64,000 nucleotides of DNA, taken from the NCBI RefSeq assembly GCF_000731985.1, contig NZ_JNCS01000013.1, forward strand, positions 1-64,000, in the 5' to 3' direction. The translations under genes and the position numbers were made by a program. A model generated the notes under the pieces. It made no database searches, was not told the DNA's origin, and saw nothing but the letters and a program-made list of their open reading frames with translations. This document shows, piece after piece, positions 1 to 8,665 of the stretch (position 1 is the first letter of the stretch; each line of letters starts with the position of its first letter). Source of the stretch: Natrinema altunense (GTDB lineage: Archaea > Halobacteriota > Halobacteria > Halobacteriales > Natrialbaceae).

Positions 1-75
1 CTCGAGGCCCGCTTTGCCTTCTACGAGACCGTCGAGAAGGACCTGCCCGATAAGAAACACGGCACCGTCCTCTAA
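1..75 (+). CDS. 3' end of a truncated upstream gene
   Basis: An open frame enters from the left edge and encodes 24 residues ending in KKHGTVL before a TAA. Too little remains to name the family. It ends 39 bases before the MaoC gene on the same strand, so it is probably the preceding gene of the same CoA-metabolism operon. Confidence 0.6.
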   Translation, partial: LEARFAFYETVEKDLPDKKHGTVL

Positions 76-114
76 TCACCGCCCGAACGGCTACAACTCA
101 GCTACGGATCAGCC

Positions 115-627
115 ATGACAGGACGCTACTACGAGGAGTTCGAGGTCGGCGAGACCATCGAACACGAGAAGCGACGGACGATCAGCGAACGCGACAACCA
201 GCAGTTCTGCGACATGACGATGAACCAGCAGCCGTTGCATCTCGACGCCGAGTTCGCGTCGGAGACGCAGTTCGACGGGCGGCTGGTCAACGGGCTCTAC
301 ACCATGAGCCTGGCCGTCGGGCTCACGATTCCCGACACCACCGACGGTACGATCGTCGCGAACCTCTCGTACGACAACGTCGAGCATCCGAACCCGGTCT
401 TCCACGGCGACACGATCCGGGTCCAGTCGACCGTCACCGACAAGCGAGAGACCAGCGACGGCGAGCGCGGCATCGTCACCATGCACGTCGAAGTGTTCAG
501 AGTGAACGATCGTCCCGAGAGCGACGCGAACGGGACCTCGTCGGACGAGTCCAACGGTGCCGAGGAACCGCTGGTCTGTGAGTTCGACCGGACCGCACTC
601 TCGCTGAAACGCGAGCACGCTGACTGA
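115..627 (+). CDS. MaoC-family (R)-hydratase/dehydratase
   Basis: The 170-residue protein is a single hot-dog domain of the MaoC/hydratase-2 family, which hydrates enoyl-CoA thioesters. The catalytic region reads NQQPLHLD around residues 37-44, with His42 and Asp44 in the places of the family's conserved pair. VFHGDT (about residues 92-97) is also typical. Close relatives are often encoded next to CitE-like lyases and act on branched C5-CoA esters such as mesaconyl-CoA. That substrate is an inference here, supported by the CitE homologue and acyl-CoA synthetase nearby. A low-complexity acidic insert (about residues 130-150) is unusual for the family. Confidence 0.85.
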   Translation: MTGRYYEEFEVGETIEHEKRRTISERDNQQFCDMTMNQQPLHLDAEFASETQFDGRLVNGLYTMSLAVGLTIPDTTDGTIVANLSYDNVEHPNPVFHGDTIRVQSTVTDKRETSDGERGIVTMHVEVFRVNDRPESDANGTSSDESNGAEEPLVCEFDRTALSLKREHAD

Positions 628-632
628 CATCC

Positions 633-654
633 CCCCTGGGCGTGAACGCCGGGG
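633..654. terminator. hairpin between convergent genes
   Basis: The spacer between the MaoC gene and the opposing methyltransferase contains a GC-rich stem (CCCC..GGCGT / ACGCC.GGGG) with a tiny loop. It lies exactly between two convergent stop codons. It may terminate transcripts from both sides, but no T-run follows, so this is only a structural suggestion. Confidence 0.3.
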
Positions 655-659
655 AGACC

Positions 660-1382
660 TCAGTCGGCGACGCCGACGATCCATCGCCACCGCTGTTCGA
701 CGGTCCCCTCGAGGCCGCCAAGCAGGTTGCGCGCCTTCGCGACGCGCTCCTCGGGGGCGAGTGTCGGGTAGAGACGCGCCGCCATCGCCGGAATCGCGTG
801 AAAGCGCCGCACGTCGGCGGCAGTCGTCGCGAACCGCCAGGTCCCCGTCGTGACCGTGAACTCGTCGGCGAGTGCCGTCTCGACCGCGTCGGCACCCGTC
901 GGCGAGCGCGATTCCCGCTCGAGGTCCGCGAAGACGTCGGTGCCGTCGGCGTCGACCCAGCCGAGCGGCGCGACGGCACCGACGACCCCGCCCGGACGCA
1001 GGACCCGGGCCGCCTCCCGCGTTGCGACCGTCGGATCGGGTCCGAGAAAGAGCGACGCGGTAAACGCGACGCCGTCGAACGAGCCGTCGACGAACGGCAG
1101 GTGATCGAAGTCCGCCTGCACCCGCGGCGCGGCCTCGAGTTCGCGCAGCATCTCGCGGCTGATGTCCAGCGCGACCGTGCGCTGTGCCCGCTCGGCGAAA
1201 ACGCACGTACTCGCGCCCGTGCCGGCACCGGCGTCGAGGACGGACTCGAACGGACCGTCGGCTCGAGCCGACAGTTCGGCGGCCAGCAGCGTTGCGAGTG
1301 CGGTGAAGCGGCCGGTTCGCTGCTCGTAGGCGTCGTAGGCGGTGACGCTGTCGTCGAAGTTCGTTCGGACGACGGCCTTCAT
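660..1382 (-). CDS. class I SAM-dependent methyltransferase
   Basis: The 240-residue protein has the Rossmann SAM-binding motif VLDAGAGTGAST, then VALDISREML and a post-II region FDGVAFTASLFLGPDP, as in UbiE/Methyltransf_11 proteins. The substrate cannot be told. I chose the ATG at 1382 because the protein then begins MKAVVRTNFDDSVTAYDAYE, a normal family start; the open frame continues upstream without family-like sequence. It is divergent from the acyl-CoA synthetase and convergent with the MaoC gene. Confidence 0.85.
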   Translation of the reverse strand: MKAVVRTNFDDSVTAYDAYEQRTGRFTALATLLAAELSARADGPFESVLDAGAGTGASTCVFAERAQRTVALDISREMLRELEAAPRVQADFDHLPFVDGSFDGVAFTASLFLGPDPTVATREAARVLRPGGVVGAVAPLGWVDADGTDVFADLERESRSPTGADAVETALADEFTVTTGTWRFATTAADVRRFHAIPAMAARLYPTLAPEERVAKARNLLGGLEGTVEQRWRWIVGVAD

Positions 1383-1489
1383 ACGCGCGGCAACGGGCGG
1401 CGAGGGAATACGTGTTCCCATCGCCCCAGACCACTCGCATCGATGTATCGCCCGCCAACCAGCAGTCCCACTGCGCAAACGAAAGACGA

Positions 1490-3487
1490 ATGACAGAGCT
1501 ATCGGAGATCGACGACATCGCACACGAACCGAGCCAGGAGTTCGCCGAATCGACGAACGTCCGGCAGTTCATGCAGGAGTACGGAATCGACGACCACGAG
1601 GAACTCATCGCGCGGACGACGACCGATATCGACGGCGTGCCGGAATCCGGCCTCGAGTGGTTCTGGGACGAGATCGTCGACTACCTCGGAATCGAGTTCG
1701 ACGAGGCCTACGACGTGGTCCGGGACGACAGCGAGGGGCCGCAGTTCACCGACTGGTACCCCGGCGGCGAACTCAACATCGCCCACAACGTCGTGGACCG
1801 TCACGCGGTCGACGGCGAGACGCGGGACGACGTCGCCTGCCTCTGGGAGGGCGAAGACGGCGACGTTCGAGAAATAACGTACCACGAACTCCACCGCCAG
1901 TCGAATCGGGTCGCGAACGCGCTCGAGGAGCGCGGCGTCGGTACGGGCGACACCGTCGGCCTCTACATGCCGATGGTCCCGGAGGTGATCTCGATCCTCT
2001 ACGGTTGTTTCAAAGTCGGCGCGATCGCGGTGCCGATCTTCTCCGGCTTCGGGGTGGACGCGACGGCGACCCGGATCGCGGATTCGGCGTGCTCGGTCCT
2101 GTTCACCGCCGACGGCTTCTCCCGCCGCGGGAGCGAGGTCCGCCTCAAGGAGACCGCCGACGAGGCCATCGCAGCGGTCGGCCACGTCGAACACACCATC
2201 GTCTACGATCGACTGGGTCTCGCCGATGCCGACGCCACACCCTGGAACGAGGCTCGCGACGAACACTGGCACGAGGCCGTCGCGTCCCAGGACGACACGT
2301 ACGAGACGCAGTCGTTCCCGAGTGCGCAGGAATCGATGCTGCTCTATTCGTCGGGGACCACCGGCAAGCCGAAGGGGATCGTCCACACCCACGCCGGCGC
2401 GCTCGTCCAGCCCGCCAAAGAACTGCACTTCGGGATGGATCTCAAGCCGTCGGACCGGTTCTTCTGGGTGTCGGACATCGGCTGGATGATGGGGCCGTGG
2501 ACGCTGATCGGGACCCACACGTTCGGCGGCACCGTCTTCATGTACGAGGGCGCGCCGGACTACCCCGAGCCCGACCGGTTCTGGGAGATGATCGATCGCC
2601 ACAAGCTCACCCAGTTCGGCATCTCGCCGACCGCGATCCGCGCGCTGCGCAAACACGGTGACGACTGGCTCGAGGGTCACGACCTCTCCTCGCTGCGCGT
2701 TCTCGGCTCGACGGGAGAGCCCTGGGACCCCGAGTCCTGGCACTGGTTTCACGAGACCGTCGGCGGCGGCGAGGCACCGATCATCAACATCTCCGGCGGG
2801 ACCGAGATCTGTGGCTGTTTCCTGATGCCCTTGCCCACTCAACCCTTGAAACCCTGTACGCTCGGCGGTCCCGGTCTCGGCATGGACATCGACATCGTCG
2901 ACCGCGAGGGCAACTCCGTCAAAGCGAACAACGAACGCGGCTATCTGGTCGCCCGCGACTCCTGTCCCTCGATGACCAAGTCGCTGTGGGCCGGCGACGA
3001 CCGCTACCTCAAGGAGTACTGGTCGACGTTCGACGACATGTGGGACCACGGCGACTGGGCCCAGACCGACGACGACGGCTTCTGGTTCCTCCACGGCCGG
3101 GCCGACGACGCCCTCAACGTCGCCGGCCGCAAGGTCGGTCCCGCCGAGGTCGAGGGCGCGCTCATCGACCACCCCGCGGTCACTCAGGCCGCCGCCATCG
3201 GCGCACCCGACGACACCACCGGCACCGCCGTCGTCGCCTACGTCGTCCTCGAGGACGGAGTCGACGAGACCGACGCCCTTCGCGAGGAGTTGCGCGCGCA
3301 AGTCGGCGAGGAGTTGGGCAAACCGTTCCGCCCGCGCGAGGTGCTGTTCGTCGACGAACTTCCTAAAACACAATCCGGCAAGATCGTTCGGCGTGTCGTC
3401 GAGGCGCTCTACACCGGCGAGGATCTGGGCGACATGAGCAGTATCGAGAATCCTGACGCGCTCGCGGGGATCAGGAACGCGCGGTAG
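1490..3487 (+). CDS. AMP-forming acyl-CoA synthetase (acetyl-CoA synthetase-like)
   Basis: This 665-residue adenylate-forming enzyme activates a carboxylate with ATP and CoA. It has the P-loop SSGTTGKPKG (about residues 285-295), the A8 region DHGDWAQTDDDGFWFLHGR followed by NVAGRKVGPAEVE, and the C-terminal TQSGKIVRR whose lysine is needed for adenylation. The length and long N-terminal domain match acetyl/propionyl-CoA synthetases rather than long-chain enzymes. The start is the ATG giving MTELSEIDD; upstream codons lack family similarity. The MaoC and CitE neighbours suggest a short or C5 organic acid substrate, which is an inference. Confidence 0.9.
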   Translation: MTELSEIDDIAHEPSQEFAESTNVRQFMQEYGIDDHEELIARTTTDIDGVPESGLEWFWDEIVDYLGIEFDEAYDVVRDDSEGPQFTDWYPGGELNIAHNVVDRHAVDGETRDDVACLWEGEDGDVREITYHELHRQSNRVANALEERGVGTGDTVGLYMPMVPEVISILYGCFKVGAIAVPIFSGFGVDATATRIADSACSVLFTADGFSRRGSEVRLKETADEAIAAVGHVEHTIVYDRLGLADADATPWNEARDEHWHEAVASQDDTYETQSFPSAQESMLLYSSGTTGKPKGIVHTHAGALVQPAKELHFGMDLKPSDRFFWVSDIGWMMGPWTLIGTHTFGGTVFMYEGAPDYPEPDRFWEMIDRHKLTQFGISPTAIRALRKHGDDWLEGHDLSSLRVLGSTGEPWDPESWHWFHETVGGGEAPIINISGGTEICGCFLMPLPTQPLKPCTLGGPGLGMDIDIVDREGNSVKANNERGYLVARDSCPSMTKSLWAGDDRYLKEYWSTFDDMWDHGDWAQTDDDGFWFLHGRADDALNVAGRKVGPAEVEGALIDHPAVTQAAAIGAPDDTTGTAVVAYVVLEDGVDETDALREELRAQVGEELGKPFRPREVLFVDELPKTQSGKIVRRVVEALYTGEDLGDMSSIENPDALAGIRNAR

Positions 3488-3517
3488 CGAACGGACGTCG
3501 CTTTGCTCCCGACTCGG

Positions 3518-4345
3518 TTACGTCGATCGTCTGGTGCGCTCGAGGATGCGTTCGGCCTGTGCGATGAGCGGCGCATCGATCATCTCGCCGTCGACTTCGA
3601 ACACGCCCGAATCGGTCCGATCGCGGGCATCGAGGATGCGCTCCGCCCACTCGATGTCCTCGTCACTGGGCGTGAAGGCGTCGTTGATGACCGGCACTTG
3701 ATCGGGATGGATCGCCATTTTGCCGTCGTACCCGAGCTGTGCGGCGAACGCCGTCTCCTCGCGGAGGCCGTCCGTGTCCGTGTAGTCGGTATAGACGATG
3801 TCGATGGCGTCGATCCCGGCGGCGCTGGCCGCGAGCACGGTCCGTTCGCGGGCGTACAACACCTCCGTTCCCTCGCTCGTCCGCGTCGCGCCGATGTCGG
3901 CCGCGAGATCCTCAGCCCCGAACAACAGCGCGGCGGTCGCATCGGCCGCTGCGATCGCATCGGCCCGGAGGACGCCCGCCGCGGATTCGATGAGCGACAG
4001 AACCGGGAGCGAAGCGTCGTGTTCTGCGAGGAGTCGGTCAGCCGCTTGGACGTCAGCGGCCGACTCCGTCTTCGGAAGCATCAGGCTGTCCGGGGGTGCA
4101 CCCTGAAGGATCGCCTCGAGATCGGCGGCGGCCGATGTCCCGATCGGGTTCACGCGAACGCAGATTTCCCGCTCGGAGTCGATCTCGGCGAGCACTTCGC
4201 GGACGGCCTCGCGTGCGTCCTGCTTGTCCGCCGGTGCAACTGCGTCCTCGAGGTCGAAGACGACGACATCGGCCTCGCTCTCGGCCGCTTTCCGCATGAT
4301 CTCGGGTTTGTTACCGGGCGAGAACAAAACGCTTCGACGAACCAT
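3518..4345 (-). CDS. HpcH/HpaI-CitE family CoA-ester lyase
   Basis: The 275-residue protein is a TIM-barrel CitE-like lyase. Visible motifs are SPGNKPE near the N-terminus, VVFDLEDAV (metal and substrate site), RVNP, LIESAAGVL, LLFGAEDLAAD (metal-binding Glu/Asp) and KMAIHPDQV. Family members cleave or condense malyl-CoA, beta-methylmalyl-CoA or citramalyl-CoA. With the MaoC hydratase and CoA ligase it could handle mesaconyl/methylmalyl-CoA as in the haloarchaeal methylaspartate cycle, but the core genes of that cycle are not in view. It is convergent with the acyl-CoA synthetase. Confidence 0.85.
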   Translation of the reverse strand: MVRRSVLFSPGNKPEIMRKAAESEADVVVFDLEDAVAPADKQDAREAVREVLAEIDSEREICVRVNPIGTSAAADLEAILQGAPPDSLMLPKTESAADVQAADRLLAEHDASLPVLSLIESAAGVLRADAIAAADATAALLFGAEDLAADIGATRTSEGTEVLYARERTVLAASAAGIDAIDIVYTDYTDTDGLREETAFAAQLGYDGKMAIHPDQVPVINDAFTPSDEDIEWAERILDARDRTDSGVFEVDGEMIDAPLIAQAERILERTRRST

Positions 4346-4492
4346 AGTACTCGTTGGCAGGTCTCCCGATTAAGCCGTACGGTTTTCCGAAACGAACACG
4401 GGTCCGACTAGCGGGTGAGGTCGAGACGACCGCTGTTCGCTTGGGTAAGGGGTTCTGTCGAGAGATCACAACTATCGTGTATTGAGTTTCAG

Positions 4493-4661
4493 GGCACTGT
4501 CTAACTGAGATAGTTTGAGAAGCAATCAGGTCGTGAGGTCGAGTTGATTAATGCTCGTCGACCTGCTCGGCGAGTGCTGTGAGGGGGATCTAGAAGAATC
4601 GTGGGAGAACGAGCGGACGGCGACACCCGTCGGAGCGTTCCACGACCGACCCGTTCGTTAA
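4493..4661 (+). mobile_element. remnant of an IS6-type insertion sequence (left end and transposase N-terminus)
   Basis: GGCACTGTCTAACTGAG at 4493 resembles the GGCACTGT termini of IS6-family elements. Fifty-eight bases on, an ATG at 4551 opens a 36-codon frame (MLVDLLGECCEGDLEESW, then ENERTATPV) that reads like the start of a haloarchaeal IS6/IS240-type transposase, but it stops at 4661. No DDE domain or second end follows. The rest of the 4346-4667 spacer shows nothing else. Family assignment is from memory of terminal and N-terminal sequences. Confidence 0.4.
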
Positions 4662-4667
4662 ACCGGC

Positions 4668-6806
4668 CTAGCGAGACGCCGTCCGGTCGTCAATCACGGG
4701 CAGATGGCATTTCGCTCGTACTGGGCCGAACTGGCGCTGGTCGGGGTCGGTCTCCGCACATTTCGGCTCGGCCATCGGACAGCGGCTCCGGAAGACACAC
4801 CCGCCCGGCGGATCGACCGGGCTCGGGCGATCGCCTTCGAGTGAGGTTCCCGTCGAACCGCCCGGGTCGAGCGACGGAATCGCCTCGAGCAGCGCCCTCG
4901 TGTACGGGTGGGTCGGACAGTCGAACACGCGGTCGGCGGGGCCGACCTCCATCAACTCCCCGAGGTACATCACCGCGACGCGATCCGCGATGTGTTCGAC
5001 GACGGTCAGGTCGTGCGAGATGAACAGATACGCGAGGTCGAGGTCGGCCTGGAGGTCCGCGAGCACGTTGAGGAGACGGGACTGAACGGAGGCGTCGAGC
5101 GCGGAGACGGGCTCGTCGAGGACGACCAACGACGGATCGAGCGCGATCGCGCGTGCGATGGCGACGCGCTGAACCTGGCCACCCGAGAGTTCGTGCGGAT
5201 AGCTCGTCGCGTGTCGGTCCGCCAGGCCGACGCGCTCGAGCAACTCCCGAACGCGTTCCCGACGACGGGACCGGTCCCAGCCGTTGCTCCGTAGCGGTTC
5301 GCCGATCGCCCGCTCGACGGTCAGTCGGGGGTTGAGGCTGGAGCGCGGGTCCTGAAACACGACGCCGACGTCGGCGAGGGTATCGGCATCGCGGTCGGCG
5401 GCGGGTCCGACCGGCGTGCCGTCGATTCGAACCGTGCCGGTCGTCGGTGCCTCGAGGCCGGTGAGCAGCGAGGCCAGCGTGGACTTGCCACAGCCGCTCT
5501 CGCCGACGAGCGCGAGCGTCTCCCCGGCCCGGATTTCGAGATCGACGTCGTCGACGGCCCGGAGCGTGTCGTCGGTCCCGAGGAGGCGTTCGATCGGCCC
5601 GTTCGCGAGCGAGTAGCGTCTGGAGACCCCCTCGAGTTCGACGAGTGGCTGCGTCGACTGGTCCGGACCGTTGCCGGGAGCGCCCCCGGCGGTCGCCGAA
5701 CCAGGTTCGGTAGATCCGTCAAGGGCGGCCGTCGCCGAACGCGCGGGGTGCGACTCGAGCGTGCTCGACTCGCTACAGGTTACGGTTCCGCGATCGTCGC
5801 CGAGATCGACGGTCGGGATCTCGCCGCGCCGACAGGCGTCGGTCGCGTGGTCACACCGAGGGGCGAACGGACAGCCCGTCCGGTCGCCGGTCGGTTCGGG
5901 AACCGATCCCTCGATCGTCGGCAAGCGGCTGCCGCGATCGACGCGTTGGGGGAGACAGTCGAGCAACGCCTTCGTGTACGGATGGCGAGGGGCCTCGAGG
6001 ATGCGGTCGGTCGGGCCGGTTTCCATCACCTCGCCGGCGTACATCACGACGACGCGGTCACAGATGTCGGCGACGACGCCCAGATCGTGCGTGATCAACA
6101 GGATCGCCGTTCCGCGCTCGGCGTTGTGCCGCCGGAGTCGTTCGAGGAGCTGTGCCTGTGTGGTCACGTCCAGCGCCGTCGTCGGTTCGTCGGCGATCAG
6201 CAGGTCCGGGTCGGATGCGAGAGCGATCGCCATGCCGGCCCGCTGGCGTAGCCCGCCGGAGAGTTCGTGCGGGTAGGCGTCGACGCGGTCTTCGGGGTTC
6301 GCGATGCCGACCTGCGCCATGAGTTCGATCGCCCGCTCGCGGTACTCGCGCCACTCCGACTGGCTACTGAACGGCGGGACGTGGAGGTACTCGAGCAGGG
6401 ACTGGGAGTCGAGTTGATTGTGGACCTTGAGGGATTCGGCGATCTGCTCGCCGACGTCGAAGACGGGATTGAGCGTCTCGGTCGGGTCCTGAAACACCAT
6501 CGAGACGGTGTCTCCGCGGAGCCGGCGGAGCTGTCGGTCCGTCGCGTCGGTCACGTCCACGCCGTCGAGGCGGATCGATCCCCGGACGATCTCGCCCGGG
6601 TCCTGCAGGCCGACGATCGAGCGTGCGGTCACGGACTTGCCACTCCCGCTCTCGCCGACCAGGCCGACGATCTCACCCTCGTCGACGGTAACCGAGACGC
6701 CCTCGACCGCGTGGACGGGGCCTTCGCTGGTTCGAAAGCGCGTGTGGAGGTTCTCGACGGAGAGGAGCGCGGAATCCGGTGATTGATCTGTCATCGTTGT
6801 AGTCAT
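4668..6806 (-). CDS. fused dipeptide/oligopeptide ABC transporter ATPase (DppD-DppF type)
   Basis: The 712-residue protein has two complete ABC ATPase domains in one chain. The first has [20 protein letters not shown] and [12 protein letters not shown]; the second has [20 protein letters not shown] and [12 protein letters not shown]. Each is followed by the Cys-containing C-terminal extension of oligopeptide-type ATPases (CPFAPRC and CVFRSRCP). It supplies energy for the permeases encoded directly upstream. The start at 6806 overlaps the permease stop (ATGA), which decides it against longer frames. The linker between the domains is rich in Gly, Ser and Thr. Substrate class: peptides or nickel, not resolvable. 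Confidence 0.9.
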   Translation of the reverse strand: MTTTMTDQSPDSALLSVENLHTRFRTSEGPVHAVEGVSVTVDEGEIVGLVGESGSGKSVTARSIVGLQDPGEIVRGSIRLDGVDVTDATDRQLRRLRGDTVSMVFQDPTETLNPVFDVGEQIAESLKVHNQLDSQSLLEYLHVPPFSSQSEWREYRERAIELMAQVGIANPEDRVDAYPHELSGGLRQRAGMAIALASDPDLLIADEPTTALDVTTQAQLLERLRRHNAERGTAILLITHDLGVVADICDRVVVMYAGEVMETGPTDRILEAPRHPYTKALLDCLPQRVDRGSRLPTIEGSVPEPTGDRTGCPFAPRCDHATDACRRGEIPTVDLGDDRGTVTCSESSTLESHPARSATAALDGSTEPGSATAGGAPGNGPDQSTQPLVELEGVSRRYSLANGPIERLLGTDDTLRAVDDVDLEIRAGETLALVGESGCGKSTLASLLTGLEAPTTGTVRIDGTPVGPAADRDADTLADVGVVFQDPRSSLNPRLTVERAIGEPLRSNGWDRSRRRERVRELLERVGLADRHATSYPHELSGGQVQRVAIARAIALDPSLVVLDEPVSALDASVQSRLLNVLADLQADLDLAYLFISHDLTVVEHIADRVAVMYLGELMEVGPADRVFDCPTHPYTRALLEAIPSLDPGGSTGTSLEGDRPSPVDPPGGCVFRSRCPMAEPKCAETDPDQRQFGPVRAKCHLPVIDDRTASR

Positions 6807-7711
6807 GTCGGTTTCTCGAGGGTCGCATCGTGGTTCGGATCGAGCACGTCGCGGAGCCCGTCGCCGAGCAGGTTGAACCCGAAGACGGTGAGCATGATCG
6901 CCGCACCCGGGGCGTTCGCGATCCACCACGCCCCGCGGAGGTGGTGGCGGCCGGCTGAGAGCATCGTTCCCCACTCGGGCGTCGGCGGCTGTGCGCCGAG
7001 GCCGATAAACGAGAGGCCGGCCGTTCCGAGAATGACCGTCCCGAGGTTCATCGTGGCGAGGACGATAACCGGGCCGACGACGTTCGGAAGGAGATGGCGG
7101 ACGGCGATGCGAACCCGGGAGACGCCCATCAGCCTAGCGGCCTTGACGAACTCGCGTTCTTTCGTCGAGAGGACGCTGCCGCGGACGAGACGAGCGTAGG
7201 AGGCCCAGCCGACGACCGCGAGCGCGAGCATCACGTTTCGCAGGCTGGGGCCGAGGATGCCGGCGACCACGAGCGCGAGCACCAGGCCCGGGAACGCGAG
7301 TTGGACGTCGACGAGTCGCATCAGGAACTCGTCGACCCAGCCGCCGACGTAGCCCGCAAGCAGACCGATCGCCGTCCCGAGGACGAGCCTGATCGCGGTG
7401 ACGGCGACGGCGATGCCGAACGAGAGCCGGGCCCCGTACAGGAGTCGCGAGAAGACGTCCCGGCCGAGCTGATCGGTTCCCATCGGGTGGGCCAGCGTCG
7501 GTGGCTGTAACCGGTTCGCGAGGTCCTGACTCGCCGGATCGTACGGGGCGACGACGGGACCGAGTACGGCGGCGATCGACAGGGTGACGACGATCGCGAG
7601 CCCCGCGACGTTGAGCGGATTCGCGAAAAACGCCGCGAGCGTCCGGGACGTGCGAACAGCCCGGTACCGGCGTCGAAGGCCCGTCACGACGGTATCGAGA
7701 GCACCGCTCAC
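6803..7711 (-). CDS. ABC transporter permease, DppC type
   Basis: The 302-residue protein has about six membrane segments and the binding-protein-dependent permease loop (AARLMGVSRVRIAVRHLLPNV), which contacts the ATPase. The N-terminal cytoplasmic segment followed by PYDPASQDLANRLQPP and HPMGTDQLGRDVFSRLLYGAR is diagnostic for DppC/OppC. Its start overlaps the upstream permease stop by four bases and its end overlaps the ATPase start, indicating a translationally coupled operon. Confidence 0.9.
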   Translation of the reverse strand: MSGALDTVVTGLRRRYRAVRTSRTLAAFFANPLNVAGLAIVVTLSIAAVLGPVVAPYDPASQDLANRLQPPTLAHPMGTDQLGRDVFSRLLYGARLSFGIAVAVTAIRLVLGTAIGLLAGYVGGWVDEFLMRLVDVQLAFPGLVLALVVAGILGPSLRNVMLALAVVGWASYARLVRGSVLSTKEREFVKAARLMGVSRVRIAVRHLLPNVVGPVIVLATMNLGTVILGTAGLSFIGLGAQPPTPEWGTMLSAGRHHLRGAWWIANAPGAAIMLTVFGFNLLGDGLRDVLDPNHDATLEKPT

Positions 7712-8658
7712 GCCGTCTCACCCCCGAGTTGGACGCGGGGATCGAGGTACCGGTAGGTGAGATCGACGAGCAGGTTCGTCGCGACGAAGACGATCGCGGT
7801 GACGAGGGTAACACCTTGAACCACCGGGTAGTTGCGTTCGAACACCGCGTCGACGAGCAACGAACCCAACCCCGGCCGCTGGAAGATGATCTCGACGACG
7901 ACCGCCCCGTTCAGCAGCGTCCCCAACTGGAGCCCGAGGATCGTCACGACCGGTACGAGCGCGTTTCGCAACGCATGTTTGTAGACGACGATCCGCTCGC
8001 GCAACCCCTTGGCGCGGGCGGTGTCGACGTACGCTTCGTCGAGGACCTCGAGCATTGAACTCCGGACGAGCCGCGTGACGACGGCGGCCATGCCGGTCCC
8101 GAGCGTGATCGCCGGCAACACGAGGTGGCCGAAACTGCCGGCACCGGCGACCGGGAGCACGCCGAGAGTCAGCGGGAACAGCAGGATCAGCAGGTACGCG
8201 AGCCAGAAGTTCGGCATCGAAACGCCGAGCAGCGCGCCCAGTTGGCTCGCGTGGTCGATTGGGGTCCCGCGGTGGACGGCGCTGACGACGCCGGCTGGGA
8301 TAGAGATCGCGAGCGCGACGAGCATCGCGGCGAGGGCTAACTCGAGCGTCAGCGGCACCGTCTCGACGATCAGCGTCGAAACCGGCGTGTCGCTGTAGTA
8401 GGAGGTTCCCAGATCGCCCCTGAAGACGTCGGTCAGCCAGTGCAGGTACTGAACCGGGATCGGATCGTTCAGCCCGTGATCCGCCCGGAACGCCTCGATC
8501 TCAGCCGCGGAGGGCTGGCGGTCGAGTTGCTGGGAGAGAATGATCTCGGCCGGGTCGCCGGGTGTGAGGAAGATCAGGCCGTACGTGACGACCGAGACGC
8601 CGAACGTAACGGCGAGCGACGTCGCGAGCCGGGACGCGAGGTAATCGTAGTCGATCAT
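7708..8658 (-). CDS. ABC transporter permease, DppB type
   Basis: The 316-residue inner-membrane protein has the DppB/OppB hallmarks: a first helix followed by FLTPGDPAEIIL, the extracytoplasmic segment with LNDPIPVQYLHWLTDVFRGDLG, and the EAA-type loop (YVDTARAKGLRERIVVYKHALRNALVPVVT). It pairs with the DppC-type permease through an ATGA overlap. It lies seven bases after the substrate-binding-protein gene. Confidence 0.9.
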   Translation of the reverse strand: MIDYDYLASRLATSLAVTFGVSVVTYGLIFLTPGDPAEIILSQQLDRQPSAAEIEAFRADHGLNDPIPVQYLHWLTDVFRGDLGTSYYSDTPVSTLIVETVPLTLELALAAMLVALAISIPAGVVSAVHRGTPIDHASQLGALLGVSMPNFWLAYLLILLFPLTLGVLPVAGAGSFGHLVLPAITLGTGMAAVVTRLVRSSMLEVLDEAYVDTARAKGLRERIVVYKHALRNALVPVVTILGLQLGTLLNGAVVVEIIFQRPGLGSLLVDAVFERNYPVVQGVTLVTAIVFVATNLLVDLTYRYLDPRVQLGGETA

Positions 8659-8665
8659 CGCTTCG

